DNA from: Lachnospiraceae bacterium
GTDB lineage: Bacteria > Bacillota > Clostridia > Lachnospirales > Lachnospiraceae
Direction of reading: 5' to 3'
NCBI GenBank assembly: GCA_017936885.1
Contig: JAGBEO010000003.1
Location: 62,001 to 126,000 of the forward strand
Length of the DNA: 64,000 nucleotides
Shown: positions 1 through 7,750 of the stretch, in pieces
Position numbering within the stretch: the stretch's first letter is position 1
How the letters are laid out: every line of letters begins with the position of its first letter
Made by a program: the position numbers and the translations under genes
The notes under the pieces: model-generated
What the model saw: only the letters and a program-made list of their open reading frames with translations
The model's database searches: none
Told to the model about the DNA's origin: nothing

Positions 1-39
1 CCGGAAGTTTGTTTATGCAATCTAAAACAGGAGGCAGAC

Positions 40-1713
40 ATGGACAAAAAGTGGTGGAAGAGCAGTGTTGTATACCAGATATATCCGAGAAGTTTCTGTG
101 ACAGTAATGCGGATGGAATCGGTGATATTAACGGAATCAGGTCAAAATTGTGGTATTTAAAAGAGCTGGGTATCGACGTGATCTGGCTAAGTCCGGTCTA
201 TCAGTCGCCGAATGATGATATGGGATATGATATCAGTGATTACCGGGCAATTATGAAAGAATTCGGAACGATGGAAGATTATGATCACATGCTGGAAGAG
301 GCTCATTCTCTGGGGATTAAGATTATGATGGATCTGGTCGTAAACCATACTTCCGATGAACACGCGTGGTTTGTGGAGAGCCGGAAATCTAAAGATAATC
401 CATACCGCGATTTCTATATATGGAGGGACGGCAAAGAAGGAAAAGAACCGAATAACTGGGGTTCCTGTTTTGGCGGCTCAGCGTGGAAATACGATGAAGC
501 AACAGATCAATATTATCTGCACCTGTTTTCACAAAAACAGCCGGATCTTAACTGGGAGAATGATTCTGTCAGAAAAAGTGTATTCGACATGATGACATGG
601 TGGTGCGACAAAGGGATTGACGGATTTCGCATGGACGTGATCAGCCTGATTTCAAAAGTCCAGGAGTTTCCTGATGGAACGGTTGGAAAAAGCGGTTACG
701 GGGATTTCGGACCGTATTGTGCCAATGGACCGAGAGTGCATGAATTTTTACGGGAGATGAACAGGGAAGTTCTTTCTAAATATGACCTGATCACGGTCGG
801 GGAATGTTCCGGTGTTACGATAGAAGAGGCGAAGAAATATGCTTCATCTTCAGGCGATGAACTGAATATGGTGTTTCAGTTTGAGCACATGGATCTGGAC
901 GGCGGTGAGTCGTTCAAGTGGAACCACAGGAAGATAAAGTTGTCTGAGTTAAAAGTTGTTATGAGCAAATGGCAGACAGAGCTTTCCGGAAAAGCTTGGA
1001 ACAGTCTGTACTGGTGCAACCATGACCAGCCAAGAATGCTTTCACGTATGGGAAATGACAGCCCGAAGTATCGCGAGGTGTCGGCTAAAATGTTGGCAAC
1101 CTGTCTGCATATGATGCAGGGAACGCCTTATATTTATCAGGGCGAAGAACTGGGTATGACCAATTATCCATTTACATCGCTGGAGGAATTCAGGGACATT
1201 GAGAGCATTAATGCGTATCATGAACTGACGGAAAAGGGAATTCTCTCTCCGGAAGAAATGTTTGATTATATCAGTTATAAAGGAAGAGATAACGCGCGCA
1301 CTCCTATGCAGTGGGATGACAGTGAGCAGGCAGGCTTCACCACAGGAACGCCATGGATCGCGGTGAATCCCAATTATAAGGAAATCAACGCGAAGGAACA
1401 GGTAGAGAGAGCGGATTCTGTATTTCATTACTATCAGAAGTTGATTGCCCTGCGCAAGCAGTACGATATTATTGTGTACGGCGATTATGAACTGCTTTTG
1501 CCGGACAGCGAAGAAATCTATTCTTATATACGTACTTACGGGGAACAAAAGCTTTTGGTTATCTGTAACTTTACGGAGAAGGAGATTTCCTATGAGATGC
1601 CGGAAGCATTGAAGGGCAGAAACGGCGAAATATTGATTTCTAATTATAGACGCGATGCGATACAAGATTCCATGGTACTTGCACCTTATGAGAGCATGGC
1701 GGTTTTGTATTGA
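40..1713 (+). CDS. malL: Oligo-1,6-glucosidase (GH13, alpha-glucosidase)
   Basis: A 557-residue GH13 enzyme, the usual length for the cytoplasmic oligo-1,6-glucosidase/alpha-glucosidase family, with no signal peptide. Visible landmarks are DLVVNHTSDEH (region I), GFRMDVIS with the predicted nucleophile D199, TVGECSG with the acid/base E255, and NHDQPRML with the transition-state Asp D329. Val directly after the nucleophile is typical of alpha-1,6-specific members rather than alpha-1,4 ones (family knowledge). It probably hydrolyses isomaltose or panose-type oligosaccharides to glucose. The start has a strong ribosome-binding site, AGGAGG, 7 bases upstream. The upstream partner genes lie outside the window, so an operon with a sugar transporter is only a guess. 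Confidence 0.93.
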   Translation: MDKKWWKSSVVYQIYPRSFCDSNADGIGDINGIRSKLWYLKELGIDVIWLSPVYQSPNDDMGYDISDYRAIMKEFGTMEDYDHMLEEAHSLGIKIMMDLVVNHTSDEHAWFVESRKSKDNPYRDFYIWRDGKEGKEPNNWGSCFGGSAWKYDEATDQYYLHLFSQKQPDLNWENDSVRKSVFDMMTWWCDKGIDGFRMDVISLISKVQEFPDGTVGKSGYGDFGPYCANGPRVHEFLREMNREVLSKYDLITVGECSGVTIEEAKKYASSSGDELNMVFQFEHMDLDGGESFKWNHRKIKLSELKVVMSKWQTELSGKAWNSLYWCNHDQPRMLSRMGNDSPKYREVSAKMLATCLHMMQGTPYIYQGEELGMTNYPFTSLEEFRDIESINAYHELTEKGILSPEEMFDYISYKGRDNARTPMQWDDSEQAGFTTGTPWIAVNPNYKEINAKEQVERADSVFHYYQKLIALRKQYDIIVYGDYELLLPDSEEIYSYIRTYGEQKLLVICNFTEKEISYEMPEALKGRNGEILISNYRRDAIQDSMVLAPYESMAVLY

Positions 1714-1783
1714 GTAGATGGAAGTATCTGAAATTGAAAAGAGTTATGCCAAAGATTTTATCTGTGTACCAGAGTAAAAAGAA

Positions 1784-1832
1784 ACAGAGGGTTTCAGCAT
1801 GATAAATCATGGAAGAAATCCTCTGTATTTTA
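1784..1832. terminator. Bidirectional intrinsic terminator between the glucosidase and MATE genes
   Basis: Twelve-base arms ACAGAGGGTTTC and GAAATCCTCTGT (one G-U pair) enclose an inner CATG/CATG stem. The plus strand is followed by ATTTTAT and the minus strand by TTTCTTTTTA. It lies between two convergent genes and can serve both. Confidence 0.8.
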
Positions 1833-1848
1833 TACCCTTACGAGTTGC

Positions 1849-3177
1849 CTAATAGTGAAACCTTCCGCGTTTTCCTATCATAAACAGGATCGTCACGATG
1901 GCAGCCACGATTTCTGCAGCAACAACGGAAATCCAGATGCCGTCAACTCCCCAGATAAGCGGAAGAAGAAGTACCGCTGCCACCTGAAACAGCAGCGCAC
2001 GAAGGAAAGAGATCAGAGCCGAAGTCAGTCCGTCGTTCAGTGCGGTAAAAAAGGCGGAACCATAAATGGCAATTCCTGAAAACAGGAAAGAAAAAGAATA
2101 AATTGCAAACGCTCTTGCAGTCAATTCCAAAAGATCCTGATCGTAACCGACAAATATTCTCGAAAGCGGCGTTGCCAGTACTTCCGCAATGGCAAACATA
2201 CTTACAGAAAAGGTTCCGATAATGACAAAGCTCTTTTTCAAAACGCTCTTTACTTCAGCGGTATTTTCCGCACCATAGTGATAACTGACAACCGGTGCAG
2301 TACCGTTGGAATAGCCGATAAACGCAGCCAGGAATATCATGTTGACATACATGAGCACGCCGTAGGCGGCAACACCGTTTTCACCGGCATATTTTATAAG
2401 TTGTACATTGTACAGCATACTGACTAAAGAGATAGAGATATTGGACATCAGTTCGGAAGAACCGTTTGTACATGCCTTGACAAGCGCTCTGCCGTCAAAT
2501 TTTGTTTTGGTCAGCCGAAGCAGGCTCGTATTGGGACGGGCGAAATAGAACAGCGGCAGCAAACCGCCTACCACCTGACCGAGCGCAGTTGCAGCCGCGG
2601 CACCGGCAAGTCCCCAGCGGAATACGGCAACAAACAGTGCATCTCCTACTATATTTGTTACACCGGCTGCAATAGAAACCATAAGTCCAAGCTGGGGTTT
2701 TTCCGATGTGATGAAAAAGCTCTGAAACGCATACTGCAGTACCAATGCGGGAAGTGCCGCTAAAATAATCCTGCCGTATAAAACACAGTCGTCAAGCATC
2801 GCGCTTTCTGCGCCGAGCAGTCTTGCTACAGGGCGTAATAAGAACAGCGCTGCCACCATAATGATTATGCCGCTGATGATGGAAACATAGATAAAAAGGG
2901 AAAAGTATTCGTTTGCTTTCTTGGGATTCCCTTCTCCTAAGGTTTTGGCAATCAAAGCGCCGCCTCCCGTACCAAACATAAAGCCAACAGAACCCAGGAT
3001 CATTAAAAACGGCATAATAAAATTGACAGCGGCAAAAGGAGTTTTGCCGACAAAGTTTGATACAAAAAATCCATCAACCACACCATAGACAGATGTAAAA
3101 ATCATCATGACGATGGATGGCAGGGAGAAGCGAAGAAGCCTTTTATAGTTGAAATGATCTGAAAGTTGAATGTTCAT
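1849..3177 (-). CDS. MATE family efflux transporter
   Basis: A 442-residue, very hydrophobic protein with about 12 membrane spans, matching the MATE/DinF family in length and pattern (NYKRLLRFSLPSIVMMIFTS at the N-terminus, GTGGGALIAKTLGEGN after the third span, and a repeat of that element, SYHYGAENTAEVK, in the second half). MATE proteins export cationic drugs or metabolites using H+ or Na+ gradients; the substrate here is unknown. The ATG overlaps the stop codon of the degraded kinase-like reading frame upstream (TAATG), and AGGAGG lies just before it. With the MarR gene further upstream on the same strand it probably forms one MarR-controlled unit. Confidence 0.92.
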   Translation of the reverse strand: MNIQLSDHFNYKRLLRFSLPSIVMMIFTSVYGVVDGFFVSNFVGKTPFAAVNFIMPFLMILGSVGFMFGTGGGALIAKTLGEGNPKKANEYFSLFIYVSIISGIIIMVAALFLLRPVARLLGAESAMLDDCVLYGRIILAALPALVLQYAFQSFFITSEKPQLGLMVSIAAGVTNIVGDALFVAVFRWGLAGAAAATALGQVVGGLLPLFYFARPNTSLLRLTKTKFDGRALVKACTNGSSELMSNISISLVSMLYNVQLIKYAGENGVAAYGVLMYVNMIFLAAFIGYSNGTAPVVSYHYGAENTAEVKSVLKKSFVIIGTFSVSMFAIAEVLATPLSRIFVGYDQDLLELTARAFAIYSFSFLFSGIAIYGSAFFTALNDGLTSALISFLRALLFQVAAVLLLPLIWGVDGIWISVVAAEIVAAIVTILFMIGKRGRFHY

Positions 3178-3540
3178 TATGACCTCCTAAAAAAGCAGGC
3201 TGCGAAATCAGCAACTGCCGGCGTTAATTCTTTGATATTCCAATCCGTGGTATTGACAGTAAGGTGATATGTTCCGCGTTCACCCCATTTGCTTCCTGTG
3301 ATGATCTCGCGGGTTCTTGCCTGGTTCTTATCGATACGGCAGATATTTTCCTCGATTTCTTTTCGCGTCGGTTTTTCGCCATTTTCCGCACGCTCCAGAC
3401 AACGTTTGATTTTCGCTTCCGGGTCGGCGCATACAAACAGAAAGCCCGGTCACATGCGGAACAATGTTCCGAAACAGTAACCGGGCGCACCCGACATCTT
3501 CCATTCGACAATATGGCTACGGCCAAATGTCCTCCGATGA
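3177..3540 (-). pseudogene. Degraded cytidylate kinase-like gene between marR and MATE
   Basis: Reading the minus strand, one frame gives FLFVCADPEAKIKRCLERAE, then IEENICRIDKNQARTREI, then TGSKWGERGTYHL and a stop at 3177. This matches the C-terminal half of the cytidylate kinase-like P-loop family that often accompanies MATE genes in Clostridia (recalled from family knowledge, not searched). Upstream of this stretch the frame is closed by a stop codon, and neighbouring frames give only a short hint of the preceding part (IVIGGHLA). No P-loop or start codon is visible in the space left before marR. I read it as a truncated, frameshifted remnant. The retained TAATG overlap with the MATE start suggests the intact ancestor was translationally coupled to MATE. 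Confidence 0.7.
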
Positions 3541-3543
3541 CAA

Positions 3544-3999
3544 TTATATTTGTTTCTTTAATTCTGCGCAGAGTAGATCGAGGTGTTTCCGGGTCAGACG
3601 CAGGAATTCGTTTCTTTCTTCATCTTCCAAGGCACCGAAGGCTCTCTTTTCCAGCTCCATAAAAGGGACGACTGTCCTTTGAGCGAAAGCAGTTCCTTTG
3701 TCAGTAAGAAATATCTGCTTATTCTTCCGGTTCTGCTCTGACGGCTGAAAACGGATGATGCCGTCTGCCTCCAGATTTTTCAACGCAGTGTTGATAGTCT
3801 GTTTGCTGAAACACCACATATTGCACAGTTCTGTCTGGGTAAATGGTTCCTGCCGTTCAAGGACAGAATAAATAATCCAGAACACGCTGTCCGATAAGCC
3901 GCACAGTTTTGCAAAATTGCGGTAAAAATCCTCAAGTTTCTTTTGAAGCTGATTGTATTGTGTCAATTCTGCCTGCATTTGGTCTTTCAATCTGTTCAC
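3544..3999 (-). CDS. MarR family transcriptional regulator
   Basis: About 150 residues with a MarR-type winged helix: FTQTELCNMWCFSKQTINTA (recognition region), ALKNLEADGIIRF, and the wing NRKNKQIFLTDKG, flanked by helical dimerisation segments. It probably represses its own unit, which continues into the kinase remnant and the MATE exporter. Start choice is uncertain: the first possible start is GTG at 3999, but the GAGGGG ribosome-binding site abuts it, so TTG at 3990 (seven bases after the site) or ATG at 3978 may be the true start. Two matching operator-like boxes lie directly upstream. Confidence 0.88.
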   Translation of the reverse strand: MNRLKDQMQAELTQYNQLQKKLEDFYRNFAKLCGLSDSVFWIIYSVLERQEPFTQTELCNMWCFSKQTINTALKNLEADGIIRFQPSEQNRKNKQIFLTDKGTAFAQRTVVPFMELEKRAFGALEDEERNEFLRLTRKHLDLLCAELKKQI

Positions 4000-4011
4000 C
4001 CCTCTTTGGAA

Positions 4012-4057
4012 ATCCGATTTCGGACTAATGGCAGTGTAATCCGAAATCGGACTAATG
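4012..4057. promoter_or_regulatory. Twin operator boxes upstream of marR
   Basis: Two 19-base direct copies, ATCCGATTTCGGACTAATG at 4012 and ATCCGAAATCGGACTAATG at 4039, start 27 bases apart. Each contains a dyad TCCGA-NN-TCGGA, and they differ only at the central TTT/AAA. Dyads of this kind next to a MarR gene are the expected autorepression sites; the binding itself is inferred. Confidence 0.65.
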
Positions 4058-4277
4058 TCAAGACAGATTTATCATATTTATGACATTTTTACAAATATTA
4101 TTTTCAATTAATTCGCTGGGATTGGCATAAATAATCGTCTCGATATTCTTTCCCATTATAGTATTTTAGAAAAAGAATGGTATAATGGTTTAAGTCAATG
4201 AACGACAAGGTGAATGTTTGTACAATGCATACAGAACTTATATGAAATGCGCGGACAGCACAAAATGGGGGATTGCT

Positions 4278-4637
4278 ATGTCAAAACACAATGAAGAGAT
4301 CAGGCAGCTTACCGCAGAATTTGAAGGCTGTCGGAAGGTACTTCTTGCCCTCGGCGATGAAAATCGCCAGCATCTGATGCTGGAAATGATGAAGATGGAG
4401 CACTGTGGCGGTGTTCGGGTAGGAGAGATTACAGAAAAAACGCATCTCTCACGACCTGCCGTATCCCATCATATTCAGATACTTAAGGATGTCGGTATTT
4501 TAAAATTACGCCGTGAGGGGACGAAAAATTACTATTATTTTGATGAGGATATGGAGGCGATAAACCGATTGATTCGTATGCTGGAGCATGCAAAAAGAAT
4601 CACGGAACAGTTGCCTGATCGGAGTGGTGAAGAATGA
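4278..4637 (+). CDS. ArsR-type winged-helix regulator
   Basis: A protein of about 119 residues with an ArsR-type helix-turn-helix: LLALGDENRQHLMLEMM, VGEITEKTHLSRPAVSHHIQ, LKDVGILKLRREGTKNYYYF. ATG 4278 (MSKHNEEIRQL) with GGGG upstream is preferred to the in-frame ATG at 4218. It overlaps the TauE/SafE gene by four bases, so the two are co-transcribed. ArsR relatives paired with TauE/SafE often sense sulfur species through cysteines; this protein has Cys in FEGCRK and MEHCGG, but whether they form a sensor pair is not known. Confidence 0.87.
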   Translation: MSKHNEEIRQLTAEFEGCRKVLLALGDENRQHLMLEMMKMEHCGGVRVGEITEKTHLSRPAVSHHIQILKDVGILKLRREGTKNYYYFDEDMEAINRLIRMLEHAKRITEQLPDRSGEE

Positions 4638-5401
4638 TAAAACTTTTAATTTGCCTGATAGCGGGAGCAGGAGCGGGTTTCGGAACCGGATTGGCAGGGC
4701 TTTCAGCGGCTGCTGTCATCGCCCCGATGTTGATTACGTTCCTTCATGTAAATGCTTATGAAGCTGTGGGTATTGCATTGGCATCCGATGTGCTTGCATC
4801 GGCGGCATCTGCTTATACTTATAAGAAAAACGGGAATATCGATGTCAAAAACGGTCTGGTGATGCTTGTTTCCGTTTTGATTTTTACAATGGCAGGCAGC
4901 TATGCGGGGTCCCTCCTGCCCCAGACTACAATGGGTGGTTTTTCCATGTTTATGACGCTGTTTGTCGGTCTGAAGTTTATTTTCAAACCAGTTATGGCGG
5001 CAAGGGAAAGTAATAAGACCAGAAGCAAAAAGAAAGCAGCCGTTCAATCTGTATTCTGCGGAATGGGAGTTGGACTAATCTGCGGTTTTGTGGGAGCAGG
5101 CGGTGGAATGATGATGCTGTTGGTTCTGGTGAGTGTGCTGGGATATGAATTGAAAACCGCTGTGGGAACCAGTGTATTCATCATGGCATTTACGGCTTTC
5201 ACTGGGGCAGTATCCCATTTTGCTATTGGTGGCGGCATTACGGATTATTCCATCCTTATCATGTGTATTATTTTTACTTTAGTCGGCGCCATGCTCACTG
5301 CCAAATTTGCAAATAAGACATCGCCTAAGGTCATGAACCGTATGCTCGGGTTTGGGCTTATGGCGATGAGTATAGCGATGCTTATTGTTAATTATATTTA
5401 A
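4634..5401 (+). CDS. Sulfite exporter TauE/SafE family permease
   Basis: 255 residues, about eight membrane spans, with the two inverted half-repeats typical of TauE/SafE: GAGAGFGTGLAGLSAAAVIA near the N-terminus and GVGLICGFVGAGGGMMMLLV in the second half. Family members move sulfite, organosulfonates or related sulfur anions across the membrane; the substrate is not shown here. Translation is coupled to the ArsR gene (ATGA overlap). A short inverted repeat, GGTTGAA/TTCAACC at 5414-5447, follows but has no T-tract. Confidence 0.9.
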   Translation: MIKLLICLIAGAGAGFGTGLAGLSAAAVIAPMLITFLHVNAYEAVGIALASDVLASAASAYTYKKNGNIDVKNGLVMLVSVLIFTMAGSYAGSLLPQTTMGGFSMFMTLFVGLKFIFKPVMAARESNKTRSKKKAAVQSVFCGMGVGLICGFVGAGGGMMMLLVLVSVLGYELKTAVGTSVFIMAFTAFTGAVSHFAIGGGITDYSILIMCIIFTLVGAMLTAKFANKTSPKVMNRMLGFGLMAMSIAMLIVNYI

Positions 5402-5479
5402 AGGAAGTCAAAGGGTTGAATAAATTGCCGGAGGGTAATTTTCAACCTAAAAGGTAAACGCTTCGGAATGGAGGAAACA

Positions 5480-6145
5480 ATGGATCAATTAGAGGCAATG
5501 AAAGCCCGGCACAGTGTCCGGCAGTATCAGAACAAACCGTTGGAAGCAGACGTTATTTCCACTTTACAGAAGGAAGTGGAAAGCTGCAACTGGGAAAGTG
5601 GTCTGCACATTCAGCTTGTTACAAATGAACCAAAGGCTTTTGACGGTTTCATGGCGCATTACGGGAAATTCAGCGGTGTTACAAGCTATTTTGCGCTGAT
5701 CGGTAAAAAGACAGCCGATCTTGAAGAAAAATGCGGCTATTACGGAGAGCGGCTCGTTTTAAAAGCACAGCAGATGGGGCTGAATACCTGTTGGGTAGCT
5801 ATGACTTACAGTAAGATAAAAAGTGCTTTTGTAATAGACAAAGGGGAAAAACTTTGCATTGTAATAGCGCTCGGTTATGGGGAAAATCAAGGGGTAGCGC
5901 ACAAATCAAAATTGGTAGATGCAGTCACGAAAACCGAAGGAGACATTCCTGACTGGTTCCGAAAAGGCACGGAAGCGGCTCTGCTTGCACCTACGGCGAT
6001 GAATCAGCAGAAGTTTTTGCTCACACTAAAAGGAAATCAAGTATCTGCGAAAGCCGGAATCGGATTTTATGCAAAAATAGATATTGGTATTGTGAAATAT
6101 CATTTTGAAATCGGTGCGGGAAAAGATAATTTTGAATGGGCGTAA
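5480..6145 (+). CDS. Nitroreductase family protein
   Basis: About 221 residues. The N-terminus (MDQLEAMKARHSVRQYQNKP) carries the nitroreductase FMN-binding RHSVR motif, and the C-terminal half has GTEAALLAPTAMNQQKF, the second FMN-contact segment of the TM1586-like putative nitroreductases. These are probably FMN-dependent NAD(P)H oxidoreductases; the physiological substrate is unknown. ATG 5480 is chosen because GGAGG lies 8 bases upstream; the upstream in-frame ATG at 5468 contains that ribosome-binding site. It stands alone, with a weak hairpin (GCACA/TGTGC then TTTT) after the gene near 6178-6201. Confidence 0.88.
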   Translation: MDQLEAMKARHSVRQYQNKPLEADVISTLQKEVESCNWESGLHIQLVTNEPKAFDGFMAHYGKFSGVTSYFALIGKKTADLEEKCGYYGERLVLKAQQMGLNTCWVAMTYSKIKSAFVIDKGEKLCIVIALGYGENQGVAHKSKLVDAVTKTEGDIPDWFRKGTEAALLAPTAMNQQKFLLTLKGNQVSAKAGIGFYAKIDIGIVKYHFEIGAGKDNFEWA

Positions 6146-6369
6146 CGTATGAAAAAGTGAAATAGGGATGAGAGATGGCACATCAGAAATGGTGTGCTTT
6201 TCTATTGTGAAATACAAAAGTAGTGACTTTTAGTATTTAGAAATATTATAATGTTGAAAAATAAACATGACAGCTTATGTTGATGATTGCTTAGGCGTAT
6301 GATTATTGTTAAACTGTCTATGGATGATCAGATTAAAACAAAAGATTAGCAGCAACAGAGGTAGTAACA

Positions 6370-7143
6370 ATGATAAGTATATATGACTGGTTTGGATATG
6401 AAGTTTCCATTGCAGATAGATATAAGCTTATAAAGGAAGCGGGGTTTGACGGAGTTTTATTGTGGTGGAGCGACGGATTCGGGCGCGGCGCCAATTATCG
6501 GGAAGGAGTACGGCACGCAGTCAACGCGGGTTTGATGATAGAAAATATGCACACACCGGTACAGGAGCAGGATAATCTTTCACTTGATAATCTGGAAGGG
6601 GAAAGACTTTTAGATTGCTATTTATCATGTGTCAAAGATTGTGCGGCATATGAAATTCCGACTATGGTGGTACACTTGCCGGATGATGAATTCCCGATCA
6701 ACGAAACAGGTATGCAAAGAGTTAGACGGTTGGCGGAGGAAGCAGAGCGTCTGGGAGTTAACATTGCCATGGAAAACCTCAGAAACAATCGCAATGTGGC
6801 ATGTGTATTAAACGCTTTTGACTCAAAGAGAATAGGATTTTGTTATGATAGCTGTCACCATGCAAACAGTGAAAATGCAGGGGATTTGCTGGCGATGTAT
6901 GGAAACCGTCTGATGGCGCTGCATTTGCATGATAACGGCGGCGTAAGAGGACAGCATCAGTTACCCTTCGATGGAAAGATAGACTGGTGTGTGGTTATGA
7001 AGAAAATAGCGGAAACCGGATATAAAGGTGCAACTGCCCTGGAACCTATGAATTGGGGATATGAGAATATATCTATGCAGGAATTCCTCGACAGGGCATA
7101 CGAGAAAGCCAGGAAATTAGAGAGAATGCGGTATGCAGTATGA
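6370..7143 (+). CDS. Sugar phosphate isomerase/epimerase-like TIM-barrel protein
   Basis: 257 residues of the AP endonuclease-2/xylose isomerase-like TIM-barrel family. Likely metal ligands are visible in order: Glu in IAMENLRNN, Asp/His in GFCYDSCHHAN, His in MALHLHDN and Glu in ATALEPMNWG. Members isomerise or epimerise keto-sugars or inositol derivatives, or act on dehydro-acids; the substrate cannot be read from the sequence. No transporter or kinase partner is adjacent; the downstream region holds a decayed gene. Confidence 0.85.
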   Translation: MISIYDWFGYEVSIADRYKLIKEAGFDGVLLWWSDGFGRGANYREGVRHAVNAGLMIENMHTPVQEQDNLSLDNLEGERLLDCYLSCVKDCAAYEIPTMVVHLPDDEFPINETGMQRVRRLAEEAERLGVNIAMENLRNNRNVACVLNAFDSKRIGFCYDSCHHANSENAGDLLAMYGNRLMALHLHDNGGVRGQHQLPFDGKIDWCVVMKKIAETGYKGATALEPMNWGYENISMQEFLDRAYEKARKLERMRYAV

Positions 7144-7165
7144 AGGTATGCTGCGGAAAGCTGAC

Positions 7166-7338
7166 TTGAACAATCAGGGAATTTCGTCTGCATTTTGTAT
7201 ACGTATTCCGGTATTGATTTTCATGTCGAAACTGCCGATACATCTTTGATGCTAGTAGGTTTTGCAACGCCGATCACGACAGTGTACGGCATTATCTTTT
7301 TTACAATCTGTTTTATCTTGCTTCGGAAAAAGAGTTGA
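7166..7338 (+). pseudogene. MATE transporter C-terminal remnant
   Basis: One frame reads NNQGISSAFCIRIPVLIF then MSKLP, and after a one-base shift the next frame reads ADTSLMLVGFATPITTVYGI then a hydrophobic segment ending LLRKKS and a stop at 7338. Joined, these reproduce the last two spans of a MATE protein (compare RIP-region and LVGLATPI-type motifs of that family). There is no 5-prime part: the remnant begins within about 25 bases of the preceding gene. It is a truncated and frameshifted fossil, not part of the intact MATE gene at 1849-3177. Confidence 0.7.
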
Positions 7339-7461
7339 TTTATTTTCAGTGAAATACAGGGTCAGACGCACTTGTCAATGGCGGGCGAAGCCCATTCATC
7401 TTGACCGTTGATGAGGGTGGCTGGATATGCTCTTTCGCACAGAACTTTTCAAAAATATTTC

Positions 7462-7490
7462 TTGACATATAAATAGAATTATGGTAGGTT
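7462..7490 (+). promoter_or_regulatory. Promoter of the GNAT attenuator unit
   Basis: TTGACA (7462-7467), a 17-base spacer and TAGGTT (7485-7490), a sigma-A type promoter with a perfect -35. It lies about 20 bases before the ribosome-binding site of the leader peptide. Confidence 0.55.
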
Positions 7491-7510
7491 ATTAAAAAAT
7501 TTAGGAGAAC

Positions 7511-7573
7511 ATGGAAATGCAGAGCTTACATATTACAATGAACCATATGTACATGTATTACAGACGTACTTAG
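7511..7573 (+). CDS. Leader peptide (20 aa) upstream of the GNAT gene
   Basis: An ATG with AGGAGA three to eight bases upstream opens a 20-codon frame, MEMQSLHITMNHMYMYYRRT, ending in TAG. It is rich in Met, His and Tyr and ends YYRRT. It sits between a good promoter and a series of hairpins, the last of which is an intrinsic terminator in front of the acetyltransferase. That layout is the one used by ribosome-stalling leader peptides of antibiotic-responsive genes in Gram-positive bacteria (established for erm, cat and ABC-F genes). The peptide sequence is not one I can match to a named leader. Confidence 0.6.
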   Translation: MEMQSLHITMNHMYMYYRRT

Positions 7574-7594
7574 AAGTAATTGTGTTTCGATTGG

Positions 7595-7633
7595 ATGCAC
7601 AGTTACGCAGGTAGGTCTGATATGTCTGTGCAT
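7595..7633 (+). promoter_or_regulatory. Leader hairpin after the leader peptide
   Basis: Perfect eight-base arms ATGCACAG (7595-7602) and CTGTGCAT (7626-7633). A second possible stem pairs ATCGGT near 7638 with GCCGAT at 7681. Together with the terminator at 7699 this makes a multi-hairpin leader that could switch conformation when a ribosome stalls on the short upstream frame. Confidence 0.5.
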
Positions 7634-7698
7634 ATAAATCGGTAGGTGTAAGTTGTAATTATGATAGAATGCTTGTAATAGCCGATGGTTTTAGAAGT

Positions 7699-7731
7699 GC
7701 ACTGGACATATTGTATGTTTAGTGCTTTTTT
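7699..7731 (+). terminator. Intrinsic terminator inside the GNAT leader (attenuator)
   Basis: Arms GCACTGGACATA and TATGTTTAGTGC (12 base pairs, two of them G-U) with loop TTG, followed by TTTTTT. It ends only about 20 bases before the ATG of the acetyltransferase, so it must lie in that gene's own leader. Confidence 0.75.
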
Positions 7732-7750
7732 GTTTGAAAAGGAGATTTTT

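Noticed and set aside
1042-1665. 207-codon minus-strand frame inside the glucosidase gene
   Set aside because: It is antisense to a well-conserved gene, with no ribosome-binding site or domain.
5414-5447. Inverted repeat GGTTGAA/TTCAACC after the TauE gene as terminator
   Set aside because: The loop is long and no T-tract follows.
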